A stretch of DNA of 64,000 nt from Casuarius casuarius (taxonomy: Eukaryota > Chordata > Aves > Casuariiformes > Casuariidae), in contig PTFA01000196.1 in NCBI GenBank assembly GCA_003342895.1, positions 828,515-892,514 on the forward strand. The letters run 5' to 3'. Below, one piece after another: positions 27,319 through 37,849 of this stretch. The notes below the pieces were generated by a model. It was not told where the DNA came from. It searched no databases and was given only the letters and a program-made list of their open reading frames with translations. Position numbers and translations under genes: made by a program. Every line of letters starts with the position of its first letter. Within the stretch, counting starts at the first letter, position 1.

Positions 27319-27428
27319 AATTGCTGCTCTTGGTGGTCTGGCTCTGTGTGGAAGACTAGTGATTTTGTTGTTCTGATTTATAAAGGTGACAACAAATCAT
27401 AGCCTGCCATACAGCACAGATCCTCACC
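27319..27428 (+). ncRNA. MIR7-3: miR-7 precursor hairpin (mir-7-3 type)
   Basis: The 23-nt mature miR-7-5p sequence is present without mismatch at 27,349-27,371, with seed GGAAGAC. The star arm at 27,390-27,411 begins CAACAAATCATAGCC and pairs with it across an 18-nt loop. Flanking CTGTGTGG and CCATACAG extend the stem. The TTCTGAT start of the loop is like human mir-7-3 rather than mir-7-2, and the location upstream of FEM1A matches human mir-7-3 within MIR7-3HG. miR-7 is an ancient bilaterian microRNA enriched in pituitary, pancreatic islets and brain. The outer ends of the precursor are estimated from the usual length of about 110 nt. Confidence 0.95.
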
Positions 27429-27780
27429 CTCGCTGGCGGGCGAGACCGCTGACAGGATGGGCTGGGCCGCAGAGCAGGGGTCCAGCTGCCTGCTGAGAGC
27501 CCTGCATGCGGTGCAACTGCTCAGGACCTGAAAACTGAGTAAGTATTAAAATGCTTTGGAACACTGAAGGTGTTTTAAGTCTCTGAGGCAGGGACTGTGA
27601 CTTATCCTGCTCCTCAGTTCTCATCCTCTTGAAGTTAACCACATCTGCTATCTAAATGAAGCAACAGGAGGAGTCTCTATGAAGAACCAAGCCGTGGGGC
27701 TCGTCCTGCAGCCATCAGCAATTCTCTCTAAGCGCGGCACTCACTCGCTTGAACTTCCAAGCAATTTCACATAGAAAACA

Positions 27781-27890
27781 AGTATGATTATCTTCATATT
27801 CTGGATTGAGAATGGTTAAGTGACTGACTCAAAGGCTCCACAACAAATCTGTGGCAGAACCAGGACCTGAACGCCAGCTGCTGAGAGCAC
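27781..27890 (+). repeat. MIR-core SINE fragment
   Basis: The order 'gattatcttcatat', 'gaatggttaagtgactgact', 'aaaggctccacaacaaa', 'gtggcagaaccaggacctga' follows the conserved MIR core closely, in forward orientation. Confidence 0.65.
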
Positions 27891-28479
27891 AGGCGTCTGC
27901 TGGGCACTTAGGGCTCCTGCTTGTACCTCAACGCCCAAAAAGGACTGTTTCAAAAGTCTAGCTCTTTGCTTCCAGCAGGGTTTTAAAAACAAAAAAGGGT
28001 AAATTTTCAATACCACTCAGAACCTCCATTCTAAAGATATTTAGATGCAAAACTGAAACTCCTCAATCTTACAAACCCCAGTGGTAAAAGTAAGTACAGA
28101 AACATATTTAATAATTTGTGGTGTTGGTGCTGTAGAGCATTTTCTTTGCCTGTTTTGTTACCTAAACAGGATGTGCAGCATTGCACACCTGTCATTATTC
28201 TTAGGGCCTACACGATTTAGGAACCTAAGTCTTTTTGGCTTTTCCTTCAACTAGGTTATTTGGGTTGAAAACAGAACCCCACTTTGACAGATATCTGTAG
28301 AGCTGGTGCAGTAGAGCACCAGGGCATAGTATGACAGATGTCTACAAGACAAAAACAGTCCACTGACCTCCAAATCTCTATGCTTTTTAGTTTATAAACG
28401 TACATTGTAGTCCTTGCAGCCCAGTCAGTAACATCCAGGTTCTCAGTGGTTCCCCACCCCATACTTCTTTGCAGTTGGT

Positions 28480-28620
28480 ACAGAATAGTAGTCAGGACTC
28501 CTAGATTCTGATTCCTATGTGTTTACTGACTTGCTGCAACTTCTTAGGCCAGTCTCCGCCTTATTCTGTGTCTCTGTAAAAGAAAATAGTGATTCTCATC
28601 TTTTAGGAACATGGCTAATT
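28480..28620 (-). repeat. MIR-like SINE fragment, reverse
   Basis: The stretch reads 'actcctagattctgattcct', 'cttcttaggccagtctccgc', 'ctgtgtctctgtaaaag', which is the reverse-oriented MIR layout (sorting phrase, then 'aagtcacttaacctctctg-like', then 'tgtaaaat'). Confidence 0.5.
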
Positions 28621-28719
28621 TAGTTACTCGGTCTATCTAGAAACCTGTATGTNCCTCATCACTTTTCTATTTGAGCACCTTATTCCTTCACAACGCCTAG
28701 CATTACACAGCAGAACTGT

Positions 28720-28830
28720 GGGACAGGACAGAGGCAGCAACTTGCCCAAAACACACGCAGGAAACGTGGCTCCACAAAAGCAAATTGAGTCTTAGGTCCA
28801 AGTCTGATGCTCTTTCTACCTTGCCATTTG
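28720..28830 (+). repeat. MIR-core SINE fragment
   Basis: The phrases 'gaggcagcaacttgccca', 'aaacacacgcaggaaacgtgg' and 'gagtcttaggtccaagtctg' follow the MIR core in forward orientation. Confidence 0.5.
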
Positions 28831-30009
28831 CCTCGGAGCCAGTCTTTTGTCTTTTCAGTTTGGGAAAAGGAGGGTCAAGTTTCAAAGACACTAACTATTG
28901 TTATTATCATTGTAGATAATCAGTGAGGTAGGAGCAGGGCAATACTTATCCCAGGAAATCTACTGCCAAAGGAATTTAACAACTGCACAAATCACTATTC
29001 TTTGATGATGCATGAAAGAAAAGATCCATGTATTCTAAGGACAAACGACTCATACTCCCCCTTTCTTTCACTCCCCCACTGATATGTTAAATCTACAAAA
29101 ATTCAGAGGGCAGCGGTGCAACCGTTAATGTTGAAATTGCCAGGTTGGTGTCTAATGTAAATGAAACTACATTGATTTAGTGTTACCCAACATGCCTCTC
29201 CTGCTTGTTCATCTTCTCCAGTCTGATCAAAACCCTTCCTTCCAGGTAGCCATGACCTTAGTGCCCTATATAAGCACAGATAATAATGTCATCACAAGCC
29301 TTAATGATGAAGGTAGTTATAGGACAAAAGCCCCTGCGGCAAGTTGGGTATTGGGTCATTGTTCCTGCTAATGTCAGGATGCCATTTCTCGCTATTTTTA
29401 GAATTGCTCCCTTTGTACAGCAAATTTCTCAAGTAGCTGCTTTAAAATAGAGAAGATCTTGTCTTCATTCGACCTAGTAGCAAGAGGCCATCTTCCTCTG
29501 ATTTCTGGAAATTAGACAATCCCCTAAAAGCTGCAGAGATTGATAATAACTTGGTACACAGATGTCTGCAGACCTAAATTTAAACTTTGAAAAAATTAGG
29601 ATCTCAACTCAATCTGCTGCTAGCCCTTAATGTAGTGACAGGCTAAGCACAAAGACCTTGCAGAAAATTTTGCAAGCATCCAAATTACCCAGTTGTTCTT
29701 TCAGAAGTAACTCAGGCATTCAGTAAATCAGCAAGGACTTAGCTCCTAAATTATTTATATGCTTTTGGAACTATTAGCACAGATCGAAACTTGTACACAT
29801 TTTGAGGGAAGAGAAATGGCTTAGGAATCCTCGACCACTTCATGCCAAAAAGTTCCAAACCCCCATATAGCCAAGCCATTTTATTACTATTTACTTTCTG
29901 TGTCATGGTTGTCCCAGACACCTTAGCATGCATTGATGCTCTTTTGCTTCAGTTGCTCTGTAAGCACAGAAGGGGTAACCTGCACACTGGGAGTTTACAA
30001 TCCAAATAG

Positions 30010-30165
30010 ACAAGACAGATAAAGAACAGTTATTATTCCCATGTTACTGGCAGGGAAATAAGGCATAGGAAGATTAAATGACCAGCCCAAGGTCACAAAA
30101 GGAGTCTCTAGTAGAAGTCTCAGCCTAGATTTCTTAGGTCTCTGCCCAATACTTTAGCCATCCAT
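30010..30165 (+). repeat. MIR-core SINE fragment
   Basis: The phrases 'gttattattcccatgttact', 'gcagggaaataaggcatagg', 'aagattaaatgaccagccca' and 'aggtcacaaaaggagtc' are an evident, aged MIR core. This is the best preserved of the MIR-like pieces in the window. Confidence 0.7.
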
Positions 30166-31579
30166 TCACTTGCTTTTTAAGTACCCTGTCATTATTTCTG
30201 TGAAGAAAATTATGCAACTCCTCCAGCAGCCAGTACTGTGTAATTCAGCTTGTCTGAAAGGGAATATGAAATGGCAGTTTCAAAAAAAAATTAACCCTCC
30301 TGCCACACAATCTGGCAGCCTTGTCAAAACGTCTCATTTTTTATCTTCTCTTCCTCCAGTGGGTATTTAATTTCCCTGTATAGTCTCAGAATACTGGCTG
30401 GGGCTTTATCTGTGTTACCCTACAAAACCTTCAGAGGAGTCTCCAGGGCCCTGCGGAGGACGTATTCTCTAGATGGGGGACATGACTGTTTTGAGCCCTT
30501 CGTTGCTAAGTCATATGTTCAAATCCACTCCGCATTAGCAACTTGCAAATGAAGGTTTCCTGGCAGCTTCTCTGAGAAGGAGCAGTAGCTTGAGTTCTGT
30601 CCTGGAAGTGCCACTGTGCGCGAGGGAGAGCAGCTTGCCCATCACAATGATGCTTAACTCGGTCACACTTTTAGAGGCGGTGTTACACATTGGCAGATCT
30701 TTTACTCCTGATTGCTATCACCAGTGGAAGTGGGAGCTGCACCTCTGATGGTCCTGCAGCAACCGGAGGGCTGAAGTGTCCTTTGCCAATCTGGTTCAGG
30801 AGACAGACACCTTTGTATGATGTCTCCAGGTACCCTAGGAGGGACCCTAATGTCCCAGCTTGGGACACCAGTTCTTTTGCTGGTGACCTCAGTAAGAGAA
30901 GCCAAAGGAAGCAGAAGAACCGATGTGACAAAGGAAATGTGGTCAGGACAAATCGAGAGTTTCACTGGTTTCTGCCCCTCTCACAATCAAAATTCTGTCC
31001 CTGACCTTTCAGGCTAACGCTGTTACAGCACATCAGTCTCAGGCAAGCAGTGCGGCCGGCACCACCTTCAGTTGTCTTGGACTTCCCAGACCTAATAATC
31101 CATTCACAGCTGGGCTGGGGGTGAGGCAGCCCTTGGTACAGAGGCTCAATTTTGTTTCATATTCGTGCCTCTGGATCTATAGTGAGAAGCCTTTGTGACC
31201 CTACTCCTTGTGCTCTTCATGCTCAAGATTTCTTATTACTAAGCAATTTCTTTATTCATGGAAAAAATATTTTCATCAGCTGCGTTTCTACCCTGTGCTG
31301 TTTCCGATGGCCCATCCAGGAACTGGGAGCAGGCTCTGATAGAAAGTATGGGACCTAAATAGCCTACTTGGTGTTCCTGTGAATTGCATACGCATTGCAA
31401 GGAAGGAAAATTATTACGAAGCTTTAGTTAATAGATACTTCAGATAAAAGTGTGAGCGCATTTGATCACCATAGCAACATGAAAGAGACAGCGGGAAGAG
31501 GAAATGTCAGTATTTCTGTGTCTGTGCCTTGATCTGCAACATAAAACAGCCCAAGTGCTGTGGATTTCACGCATGGGAT

Positions 31580-31652
31580 AGTCATACATATGGATACAGA
31601 CATGCTTACATATACCCATGCACACAGCCATGCATACATACATACATACATC
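31580..31652. repeat. Microsatellite, (CATA)n and imperfect flank
   Basis: Five tandem CATA units at about 31,632-31,652 follow a looser CATA/CACA-rich run. Confidence 0.85.
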
Positions 31653-32283
31653 CTGTTCACGCATTTAGGCATCAGCTGTTAGGTATTCAAACATAATTAG
31701 CTACTTGCACACAGACACAGAGAGGAAGGCTCACATGCTAATGTTAAACATGGACCATGTGCGCCCAAACTCTTTGCTGACAGCTATTTACTTATGAGAA
31801 CAGCTTTCAGCTTTGAGCATAGCTGCATATTCACAGATATGTGTGCGCACCAGGAACATAGAAATACTCTCACATACCAAGTGTATCGCAGTGTACAGAG
31901 CCAATTTTCTTGTCTTGGCATACCAGAACTGCACTTGCACAACAAGCACTCACCAAAGAAGCTCAGACACCTTTGCTCATTTTCTCTCCAAGTGCGAAGC
32001 TGCTCGGGCTCTGAGCGCACGGCACACGCGGATGACACAGTCACATGCGCAGTCAGACCCTGTGTGGGAATTCTGCCACGGACACTTTGGCTCTGGCTCT
32101 CAGGAGCACTGAGCACCTGCTGCTCCCGTTGACTTTAACAGCTGCTGAAGTGAAAATTAGGCCCACACTGTCTGTTATGCAAAAGCAGTTTCTTAGCAAC
32201 AAAAATGATATTCTGTATGAAGGCAACATGCATTAGCAGGATAATCCTAGGTAATTCCAGACAGGACCTAAATGGATGGACTG

Positions 32284-32326
32284 AATAATAATAATGATGG
32301 ACAGAATAATAATAATGGAAATAATG
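32284..32326. repeat. Microsatellite, interrupted (AAT)n
   Basis: Two blocks of four to five AAT units are separated by 'gatggacag'. Confidence 0.85.
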
Positions 32327-33292
32327 AGGCTAATGTTATTTCCCTGGAAAGGAGAAGAAACAGCTATAAATAAAACACAACAGGAGAAACTCTGTGCCAA
32401 TTCCCCACATGAAGATTAGAGCCACTTAAATTTGAACTTATGCCCTGAAAATAGGATCCGGTAACTAAAGCTTTGCTAATTTAAGCTAGGCTGTTTACTG
32501 CCTGAAATATTTTTTCCTTATTCCAATCATGGTTTTTTAATTCAGGAATGGAAAAAGTTGTACATCTTGTCACATGGCAGGGATCAATGGGAGCCAACTC
32601 ATGTTCACTGCTATATACAACATAGTGTTTACTACTTCGAGACAATACTGTTCTTGGCAGAAAAAGCTGTAAACTTTAAAATACTTTACCAAAACCAAAT
32701 GATTCATTGCAATCACTGCATCCCCATTTTTAAAATACATCAGACTCACGCACTAATACACTGCACAACTGTTGTATTTTGAGCTTCGATCGTTTCAAGG
32801 AATTTAATGAAAATAAAATCTCAGATGAAACTTGCTCATCTTGTAAAGTTGTAAGGAAAAAAAAAAAAAGGTCCTATCTGCCTTGAACAGAGACGGAGAC
32901 CTCGGCTCGTCCTCCCCGGGCTTTCGAGGGCACCCGGGCACGAGGGGCAGCTCCCCTCTTCCCGCTCAGCACCCGCCTGCCCGACTCCGGGGGCGGCCGC
33001 GGCCCCGGGCGGCTCCTGCTCCCCGGAGGGCCCCGCTGCTGCCGCCAGGGCGGCACGAGCTCGCCCGTCGGCACCGGGGGGCCGGGAAGCGGCCGGGACG
33101 CAGGGAGGGAGGAGGCGGAACCGCGACCCCCGCACCAGCTCTCGCCTCGGCCGTTTCGGGCGCCCAAGCAGGGGACGCGCCCCGGAACCCCGAGCCGACC
33201 CCGAGCTGCCGCCACGACCCCGAGGCGCCACCCCGCTCCCCTCCCCAGGAGCCCCCGCGGTGACGCGCCGGCGGCCGCCCGGCGCAGGGTGC

Positions 33293-33515
33293 GCTGGGAA
33301 ATGCGGTCCCGCCCCCCCGGGGTTCCCCGGGAAGGGTGTGCCTTTTGGTTACGACAGGACTACATTTCCCAGGAGGCCCCGCGCGGGATCCCAGAGTCTC
33401 CTGCGGACACAGGCGGTCCCCGCTTTCCCGCTGACTGCTGGGAAATGGAGGCTCGGGACGCACGTCCCTCGGCGGCCGCCAGGGCAGGGGCGAGGGGCTA
33501 AACTACATTTCCCAG
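33293..33515. promoter_or_regulatory. Four ZNF143/THAP11-type sites in alternating orientation
   Basis: The core TTTCCCAG occurs at 33,294-33,301 (minus), 33,365-33,372 (plus, inside a full ACTACATTTCCCAG at 33,359-33,372), 33,438-33,445 (minus) and 33,508-33,515 (plus, inside ACTACATTTCCCAG at 33,502-33,515). The two plus copies match the long SBS2 motif ACTACAnnTCCCAG bound by ZNF143 and THAP11. Spacing is close to 70 bp each time. Confidence 0.7.
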
Positions 33516-33553
33516 CGTCCTCCTCCCACCCCGCCCCCTCCGCCCTCCTCGGG

Positions 33554-33591
33554 GCGCCATTTTGTTTCGCGTTACAACCTAAGATGGCGGC
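33554..33591 (+). promoter_or_regulatory. YY1-type sites at the FEM1A 5' end
   Basis: GCGCCATTTTG near 33,554-33,564 (reverse YY1 core) and AAGATGGCGGC at 33,581-33,591 (forward) flank the probable start region. The second also resembles the TISU element, in which the YY1 site includes an initiating ATG; here that ATG opens only a 7-codon frame. Confidence 0.6.
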
Positions 33592-33607
33592 TGAGCGAAG
33601 AGAGTGA
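33584..33607 (+). other. uORF 1, 7 codons
   Basis: An ATG inside the YY1/TISU-like element begins a frame encoding MAAERRE and then TGA. It is transcribed only if initiation lies upstream of 33,584. Confidence 0.4.
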
Positions 33608-33745
33608 AGGTTGCTGGCGCCGGGGTGAGGGGGTGTCTCGGTGGCTGGGCGCCTGCGGCCCCGCAGGGCTCCGCTTCCCCGGCGGCCGTCCCTCGCCGTT
33701 CCCCTGCCCCGGGCCGAGCTGGGGGCTTGGAGGAGCAGCCGGTCC

Positions 33746-33838
33746 ATGGCCAGGAGGTGGCCGGTGCGGTCGCCGCGGCCCCCGTCGCCATGGACCTGCG
33801 CACGGCCGTGTACAACGCGGCCCGCGATGGGAAGCTGA
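33746..33838 (+). other. uORF 2, 30 codons, overlaps the FEM1A start
   Basis: ATG at 33,746 (followed by G, but T at -3) opens a frame shifted by 44 nt from the FEM1A ATG. It runs through the FEM1A start and stops at TGA 33,836-33,838. An overlapping uORF like this usually lowers translation of the main frame unless it is skipped by leaky scanning, which the weak -3 base would favour. Confidence 0.5.
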
Positions 33839-35838
33839 AGCTGCTGCAGAAGCTGCTGGGCAGCCGGAGCCGGGAGGAGCTGGAGGCGCTGACGGCCGGG
33901 CCGGGCGGGGGTGACGGCCCCGGAGGAGGGAGCACCCCGCTGCTGATCGCCGCCCGGCACGGGCACCTGGAGGTGGTGGAGTACCTGCTGGATCACTGCG
34001 GTGCCCGGGTGGAGGAGGGAGGCTCCGTCAACTTCGATGGGGAGACCATCGAAGGGGCCCCGCCGCTGTGGGCGGCTTCTGCTGCTGGGCACCTGGGGGT
34101 GGTGCGTAGCCTGCTGGATCACGGCGCCTCGGTGAACCAGACCACGCTGACCAACTCCACGCCGCTGCGGGCTGCTTGCTTTGACGGGCACCTGGAGATC
34201 GTGCGCTACTTGGTAGGGGAGCGTGGCGCTGACCTGGAAGTAGCCAACCGGCATGGACACACTTGCTTGATGATTTCGTGCTACAAAGGGCACCGGGAAA
34301 TTGCGCGTTACTTGCTAGAGAAAGGGGCCGATGTCAACCGCCGGAGTGTGAAGGGGAATACTGCCCTGCACGACTGCGCCGAGTCTGGTAGCCTGGAGAT
34401 CCTGCAGCTCCTGCTCCGCTCCAAAGCCCGCATGGAGAAGGATGGCTATGGCATGACTCCTCTGCTAGCTGCCAGCGTCACCGGTCACACCAACATTGTA
34501 GAGTACCTCATCCAGGGCGGGCTGCAGCAGGAGGAAGAGGAAGTTGCAGGGAATCAGAACGGGACTTGTGCGTCAGGCGGGGGCCATCAGAGGTGCTGCA
34601 GTGGTGGCCAGGAATCTCATCAGTGCTGTGCTGAAGAGGGGCACGAGAAATGTTGTGCCTCTTCTTGCAGTCAGGATGATCAGCAGGTTCCTACTGTGTT
34701 CTGCACTCGAGAAGCTGCTGTGGAAGCACTGGAGTTGCTGGGTGCCACATTCGTGGATAAGAAACGTGACCTTTTGGGAGCCCACAAGTACTGGCGAAGG
34801 GCGATGGAGCTTCGGTGTGAGGGTGGGCAGTACCTGCCAAAACCTGAGCCCCGGCAGCTGGTGTTAGCGTACGACTACTCGCGGGAAGTGAGTTCTCTGG
34901 AGGAACTGGAAGCCTTGATCACTGATCCAGATGAGATGCGCATGCAGGCGCTGCTGATTAGAGAGCGCATCTTGGGTCCTTCTCACCCAGACACTTCCTA
35001 TTACATCCGTTACCGAGGGGCGGTCTATGCTGATTCTGGCAACTTTGAACGCTGCATTAACCTGTGGAAGTATGCTCTGGACATGCAGCAAGGCAACTTG
35101 GAGCCTCTCAGCCCTATGACTGCCAGTAGCTTCCTTTCCTTTGCTGAGCTTTTCTCTTATGTGCTTCAGGACCGCTCCAAAGGCACTTTAGCTACCCACT
35201 TGGGCTTCTCTGACCTCATGGGAGTACTGAGCAAAGGGGTCCGGGAGGTGGAGAGGGCACTTGTGCATGGCAAAGACCCTGTAGTTGACTCGGCGCAGTT
35301 CACCAAGACGCTGGCCATTATCCTCCACCTGGTCTTCCTTCTGGAGAAGGTGGAGTGCACACCAGAGCAGGAGCACCAGAAGCGTCAGACTATCTACCGC
35401 CTGCTAAAGTGCAGCCCCAGGGCGAAGAACGGCTTCACTCCTTTGCATATGGCTGTGGACAAGGATACCACGACAGTGGGACGTTACCCAGTGGGCAAGT
35501 TCCCATCGCTCCACGTTGTGAACTTGCTTCTGGAGTGTGGGGCTGACCCAGACAGCCGTGACTATGACAACAACACCCCGCTGCATGTTGCTGCCCGGAA
35601 CAACTGCCCGCTGATCATGAGTGCCCTGATGGAGGCTGGAGCCCACATGGATGCCACCAATGCCTTCAAGCAGACTGCATATGAGCTGCTGGATGAGAAG
35701 CTGCTCACCAAGAGCATGATGCAGCCCTTCAACTACATCACCCTCCAGTGCCTTGCTGCTCGCGCTCTGGACAAGCACAAGATTCCCTACAAGGGTTTCA
35801 TCCCTGAGGAGCTGGAAGCCTTCATAGAACTGCACTAG
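33790..35838 (+). CDS. FEM1A: Fem-1 homolog A, CUL2 E3 ligase substrate receptor
   Basis: The 682-residue protein is encoded without introns, as in human FEM1A (669 aa). The start is the ATG at 33,790, in a strong gtcgccATGG context and beginning MDLRTAVYNAARDGK, the conserved FEM1 N-terminus; the frame is open further upstream but has no in-frame ATG. Ankyrin repeats span about 45-242. A Gly/Glu and Cys/His-rich linker (243-305) leads to a helical TPR-like region (305-520), two more ankyrin repeats (546-625) and a C-terminal VHL/CUL2 box (about 646-682, including TLQCLAARAL and IPYKGFIPEELEAFIELH). Known FEM1 proteins recruit substrates with Arg-ending C-degrons to CUL2-elongin B/C. Length and synteny with TICAM1 and PLIN3 separate it from FEM1C. 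The linker has tandem HQRCC/HQCC/HEKCC units at 266-289. Confidence 0.97.
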   Translation: MDLRTAVYNAARDGKLKLLQKLLGSRSREELEALTAGPGGGDGPGGGSTPLLIAARHGHLEVVEYLLDHCGARVEEGGSVNFDGETIEGAPPLWAASAAGHLGVVRSLLDHGASVNQTTLTNSTPLRAACFDGHLEIVRYLVGERGADLEVANRHGHTCLMISCYKGHREIARYLLEKGADVNRRSVKGNTALHDCAESGSLEILQLLLRSKARMEKDGYGMTPLLAASVTGHTNIVEYLIQGGLQQEEEEVAGNQNGTCASGGGHQRCCSGGQESHQCCAEEGHEKCCASSCSQDDQQVPTVFCTREAAVEALELLGATFVDKKRDLLGAHKYWRRAMELRCEGGQYLPKPEPRQLVLAYDYSREVSSLEELEALITDPDEMRMQALLIRERILGPSHPDTSYYIRYRGAVYADSGNFERCINLWKYALDMQQGNLEPLSPMTASSFLSFAELFSYVLQDRSKGTLATHLGFSDLMGVLSKGVREVERALVHGKDPVVDSAQFTKTLAIILHLVFLLEKVECTPEQEHQKRQTIYRLLKCSPRAKNGFTPLHMAVDKDTTTVGRYPVGKFPSLHVVNLLLECGADPDSRDYDNNTPLHVAARNNCPLIMSALMEAGAHMDATNAFKQTAYELLDEKLLTKSMMQPFNYITLQCLAARALDKHKIPYKGFIPEELEAFIELH

Positions 35839-36292
35839 AGCGGGAGAGCTGAAGTCCCCAGCCTTTCCCATCATGTTTCACCCCGAAGAGGTAGTGCAGC
35901 CTGAGATCTCAGGCCATCTTTGTCGAGGTGCTGAAGGCCTTCGTTGTGCTGAGACGGGCTGCAGGCTTTGTCCTCATCTGTCACCATCAAGCCAACACGT
36001 GCAGGGGTAGGGGAGGAGGAGAAGGCTCAAGAGCTCATGGCTGTCCCTCATTGTTGTCATCTTCAGGTACCAGATAGCTCCAGTGCACTGTATCCAGAGA
36101 AGGCTGCAGCCCCTGCCCTTTCCCATGCCAACCGTCTTGTCCTAAGGAGGAAGGAGAATGGAGATCCCTGGGACCTTCTGCCTCTCCCATTAGTGCTGGA
36201 TTAACTCAGCTGTTATGCTTTGGAGCAGCTACACAACACGTGCTCTAGCCCTTACCATCCCAAGTACTGAACAGATAGGAATACAAGTGAGG

Positions 36293-36298
36293 AATAAA
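36293..36298 (+). terminator. Candidate proximal poly(A) signal of FEM1A
   Basis: AATAAA lies about 455 nt after the FEM1A stop codon. It would give a short 3' UTR. Which signal is used cannot be told from sequence. Confidence 0.4.
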
Positions 36299-37772
36299 AT
36301 ATCTTCCAACTAATTCTTCCCCTGCCCCCTTTACAGATTTGGTACATGAGTATAATGGCCGAGTGGCTTGTGCTCTGCTGAGGTAGTTGCCTTGCATGAC
36401 AGTAGGGCTGGGTATGCTGAGGACTGGTTTTCTTTTTTTTTTTTCCTTTTTCTTTGGTTGGCCAAGTAGCAAGTGGTGTTAAAGGCCTGAGATTTCAATG
36501 ATTGTGCATAAAGCTGGGTTATTTTTTCTCTTTTAGAGCCAGGCCCTATCTATGCTGCAAGACTTCTTCAATCCTGTAAGATATAGTAAGGTCAGTTCTG
36601 GTTATATAGTTTCCTCAATAGGTGTTGGTTTGTATGAATGGGGAGAAAACCTGCAACCTTAAAAACAAAATACTCATGCGGAGTTCAGGCCCTTACCTTG
36701 CCCATTCTGCACAAGTTAACTCCCTTCCCCGTATGGAGGTCCTTTAGCTTCAGAGCTCAGCAAGAACTCAGGCTGAACCGTACAGAATGGATATGGCCAG
36801 GTTTTGGAGCCAAACCAATGCACTTTGAACCATCTTTGCAGATGTGCTCTTGCAAGCCCTTCCAGGATGGGAGGTACTTGTAGCGTGGGTGGTGCTCGGG
36901 TGGTTATTAAAGCAAGAGAATGTTTGTGGCATGTTTGCATGAGGGTGGTCTGAAGGAAGAAGCAAAGATGAAATGAAGTTAAAGGTGCCTTCTTATTCTT
37001 TTAAGGTTTATTAGTACCAACCCAGTGGGCTCTGTGAATTATCCTGTTCTGGAAGCCTTCCTGGAACGGGTTGTTAACTTCTGATTTTTGGCATATGATT
37101 CTTTTTGCAATTTCACTGAGGATGGTGCTACTTGAAGGATTGAAATTGAAATCTCATTTGGCTACTGTTTGAGCAAGCTCCTTTGTTTAATTAGGACCTG
37201 CACCCAACTTGTTTTTCTCTTTAAATCCATAGTCTCAGGGTAGGTATTTGCCTCCGTTAACAGAACCCTTCTTGGTGGTAAACAGTTGGTGTTGGTAAAC
37301 ATGATGCTGTGCCAGCAGTTTATCTTCTTGCAGCGGGAGTGACTGGGCTTTGGCAGCCTGTGGCTCATTTCTTGGCCCGAGCAGAGTGGAAAGCATAGTT
37401 GAGGGTGAAGCAGCTGCCTCTCGGCTTTGAGAAAAGGTCAAGACTGGGAGAGCAGAACCCTGATGAACAGCCATGCACTATATGCTACTGAAGCTTCTAT
37501 ACGTGTATTTATAAGCCAGCATATCTATAAACCTCAATAATCCAATGTTCTCTGCCCGTTAAAGATACTGTAGATCTGCCGTTACATTTTTGCAGTGTTA
37601 ACTATAACTTTTATTTATAAAGCAAGGAGGTTTAACTTTTATCAAGACATAAAGTGGAGAGTTAGTTTAGCGATGTTCTATTTTTTTTTTCTCCTTTTGG
37701 CTGAAATCTGAACTAAACTGCAGATATGGAATTTGTTAGTTTGTGAGCTGACGAGCGCTCTTAACTTTAAAT

Positions 37773-37778
37773 AATAAA
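37773..37778 (+). terminator. Candidate distal poly(A) signal of FEM1A
   Basis: AATAAA followed by an A run lies about 1.9 kb after the stop. Much of the interval is T-rich and AT-rich like a long 3' UTR. FEM1A transcripts in mammals have long 3' UTRs, so this is the preferred end. Confidence 0.5.
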
Positions 37779-37849
37779 AAAAAAATGGCTGCTAGAATGC
37801 AAGTGCCTTGGACTTTTTGCTGGTAAGCCTCTAAGGGATGGTACATTTG

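Larger units (their letters stand above)
27440..32870. other. Non-coding stretch between miR-7 and the FEM1A CpG island
   Basis: No open frame here resembles a protein. It contains four MIR-like SINE cores, two microsatellites and a single N at 28,653. The 3' exons of the miR-7 host would be expected here but cannot be placed without transcripts. Confidence 0.45.
32880..33950 (+). promoter_or_regulatory. FEM1A: CpG-island promoter of FEM1A
   Basis: Dense CpG begins just after an A-rich run at 32,857-32,870 and continues into the FEM1A coding region. It contains four ACTACATTTCCCAG-type cores, two YY1-type GCCAT/ATGGC sites and no TATA box, as in a housekeeping promoter. Transcription most likely starts between about 33,500 and 33,600, but the exact site is not visible. 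Large open frames here on both strands are by-products of GC-rich DNA. Confidence 0.8.

Noticed and set aside
30440..30535. tRNA-like B box (GTTCAAATCC near 30,509)
   Set aside because: There is no A box at the right distance and no cloverleaf can be drawn. It may be a SINE relic at most.
33604..33789. N-terminal extension of FEM1A (62 codons upstream of the chosen ATG)
   Set aside because: The frame is open but begins at GTG with no in-frame ATG. The ATG at 33,790 has a strong context and matches the conserved FEM1 start.
33349..34293. 314-codon minus-strand frame opposite FEM1A
   Set aside because: It is the antisense shadow of the FEM1A 5' coding region and promoter, and matches no protein.
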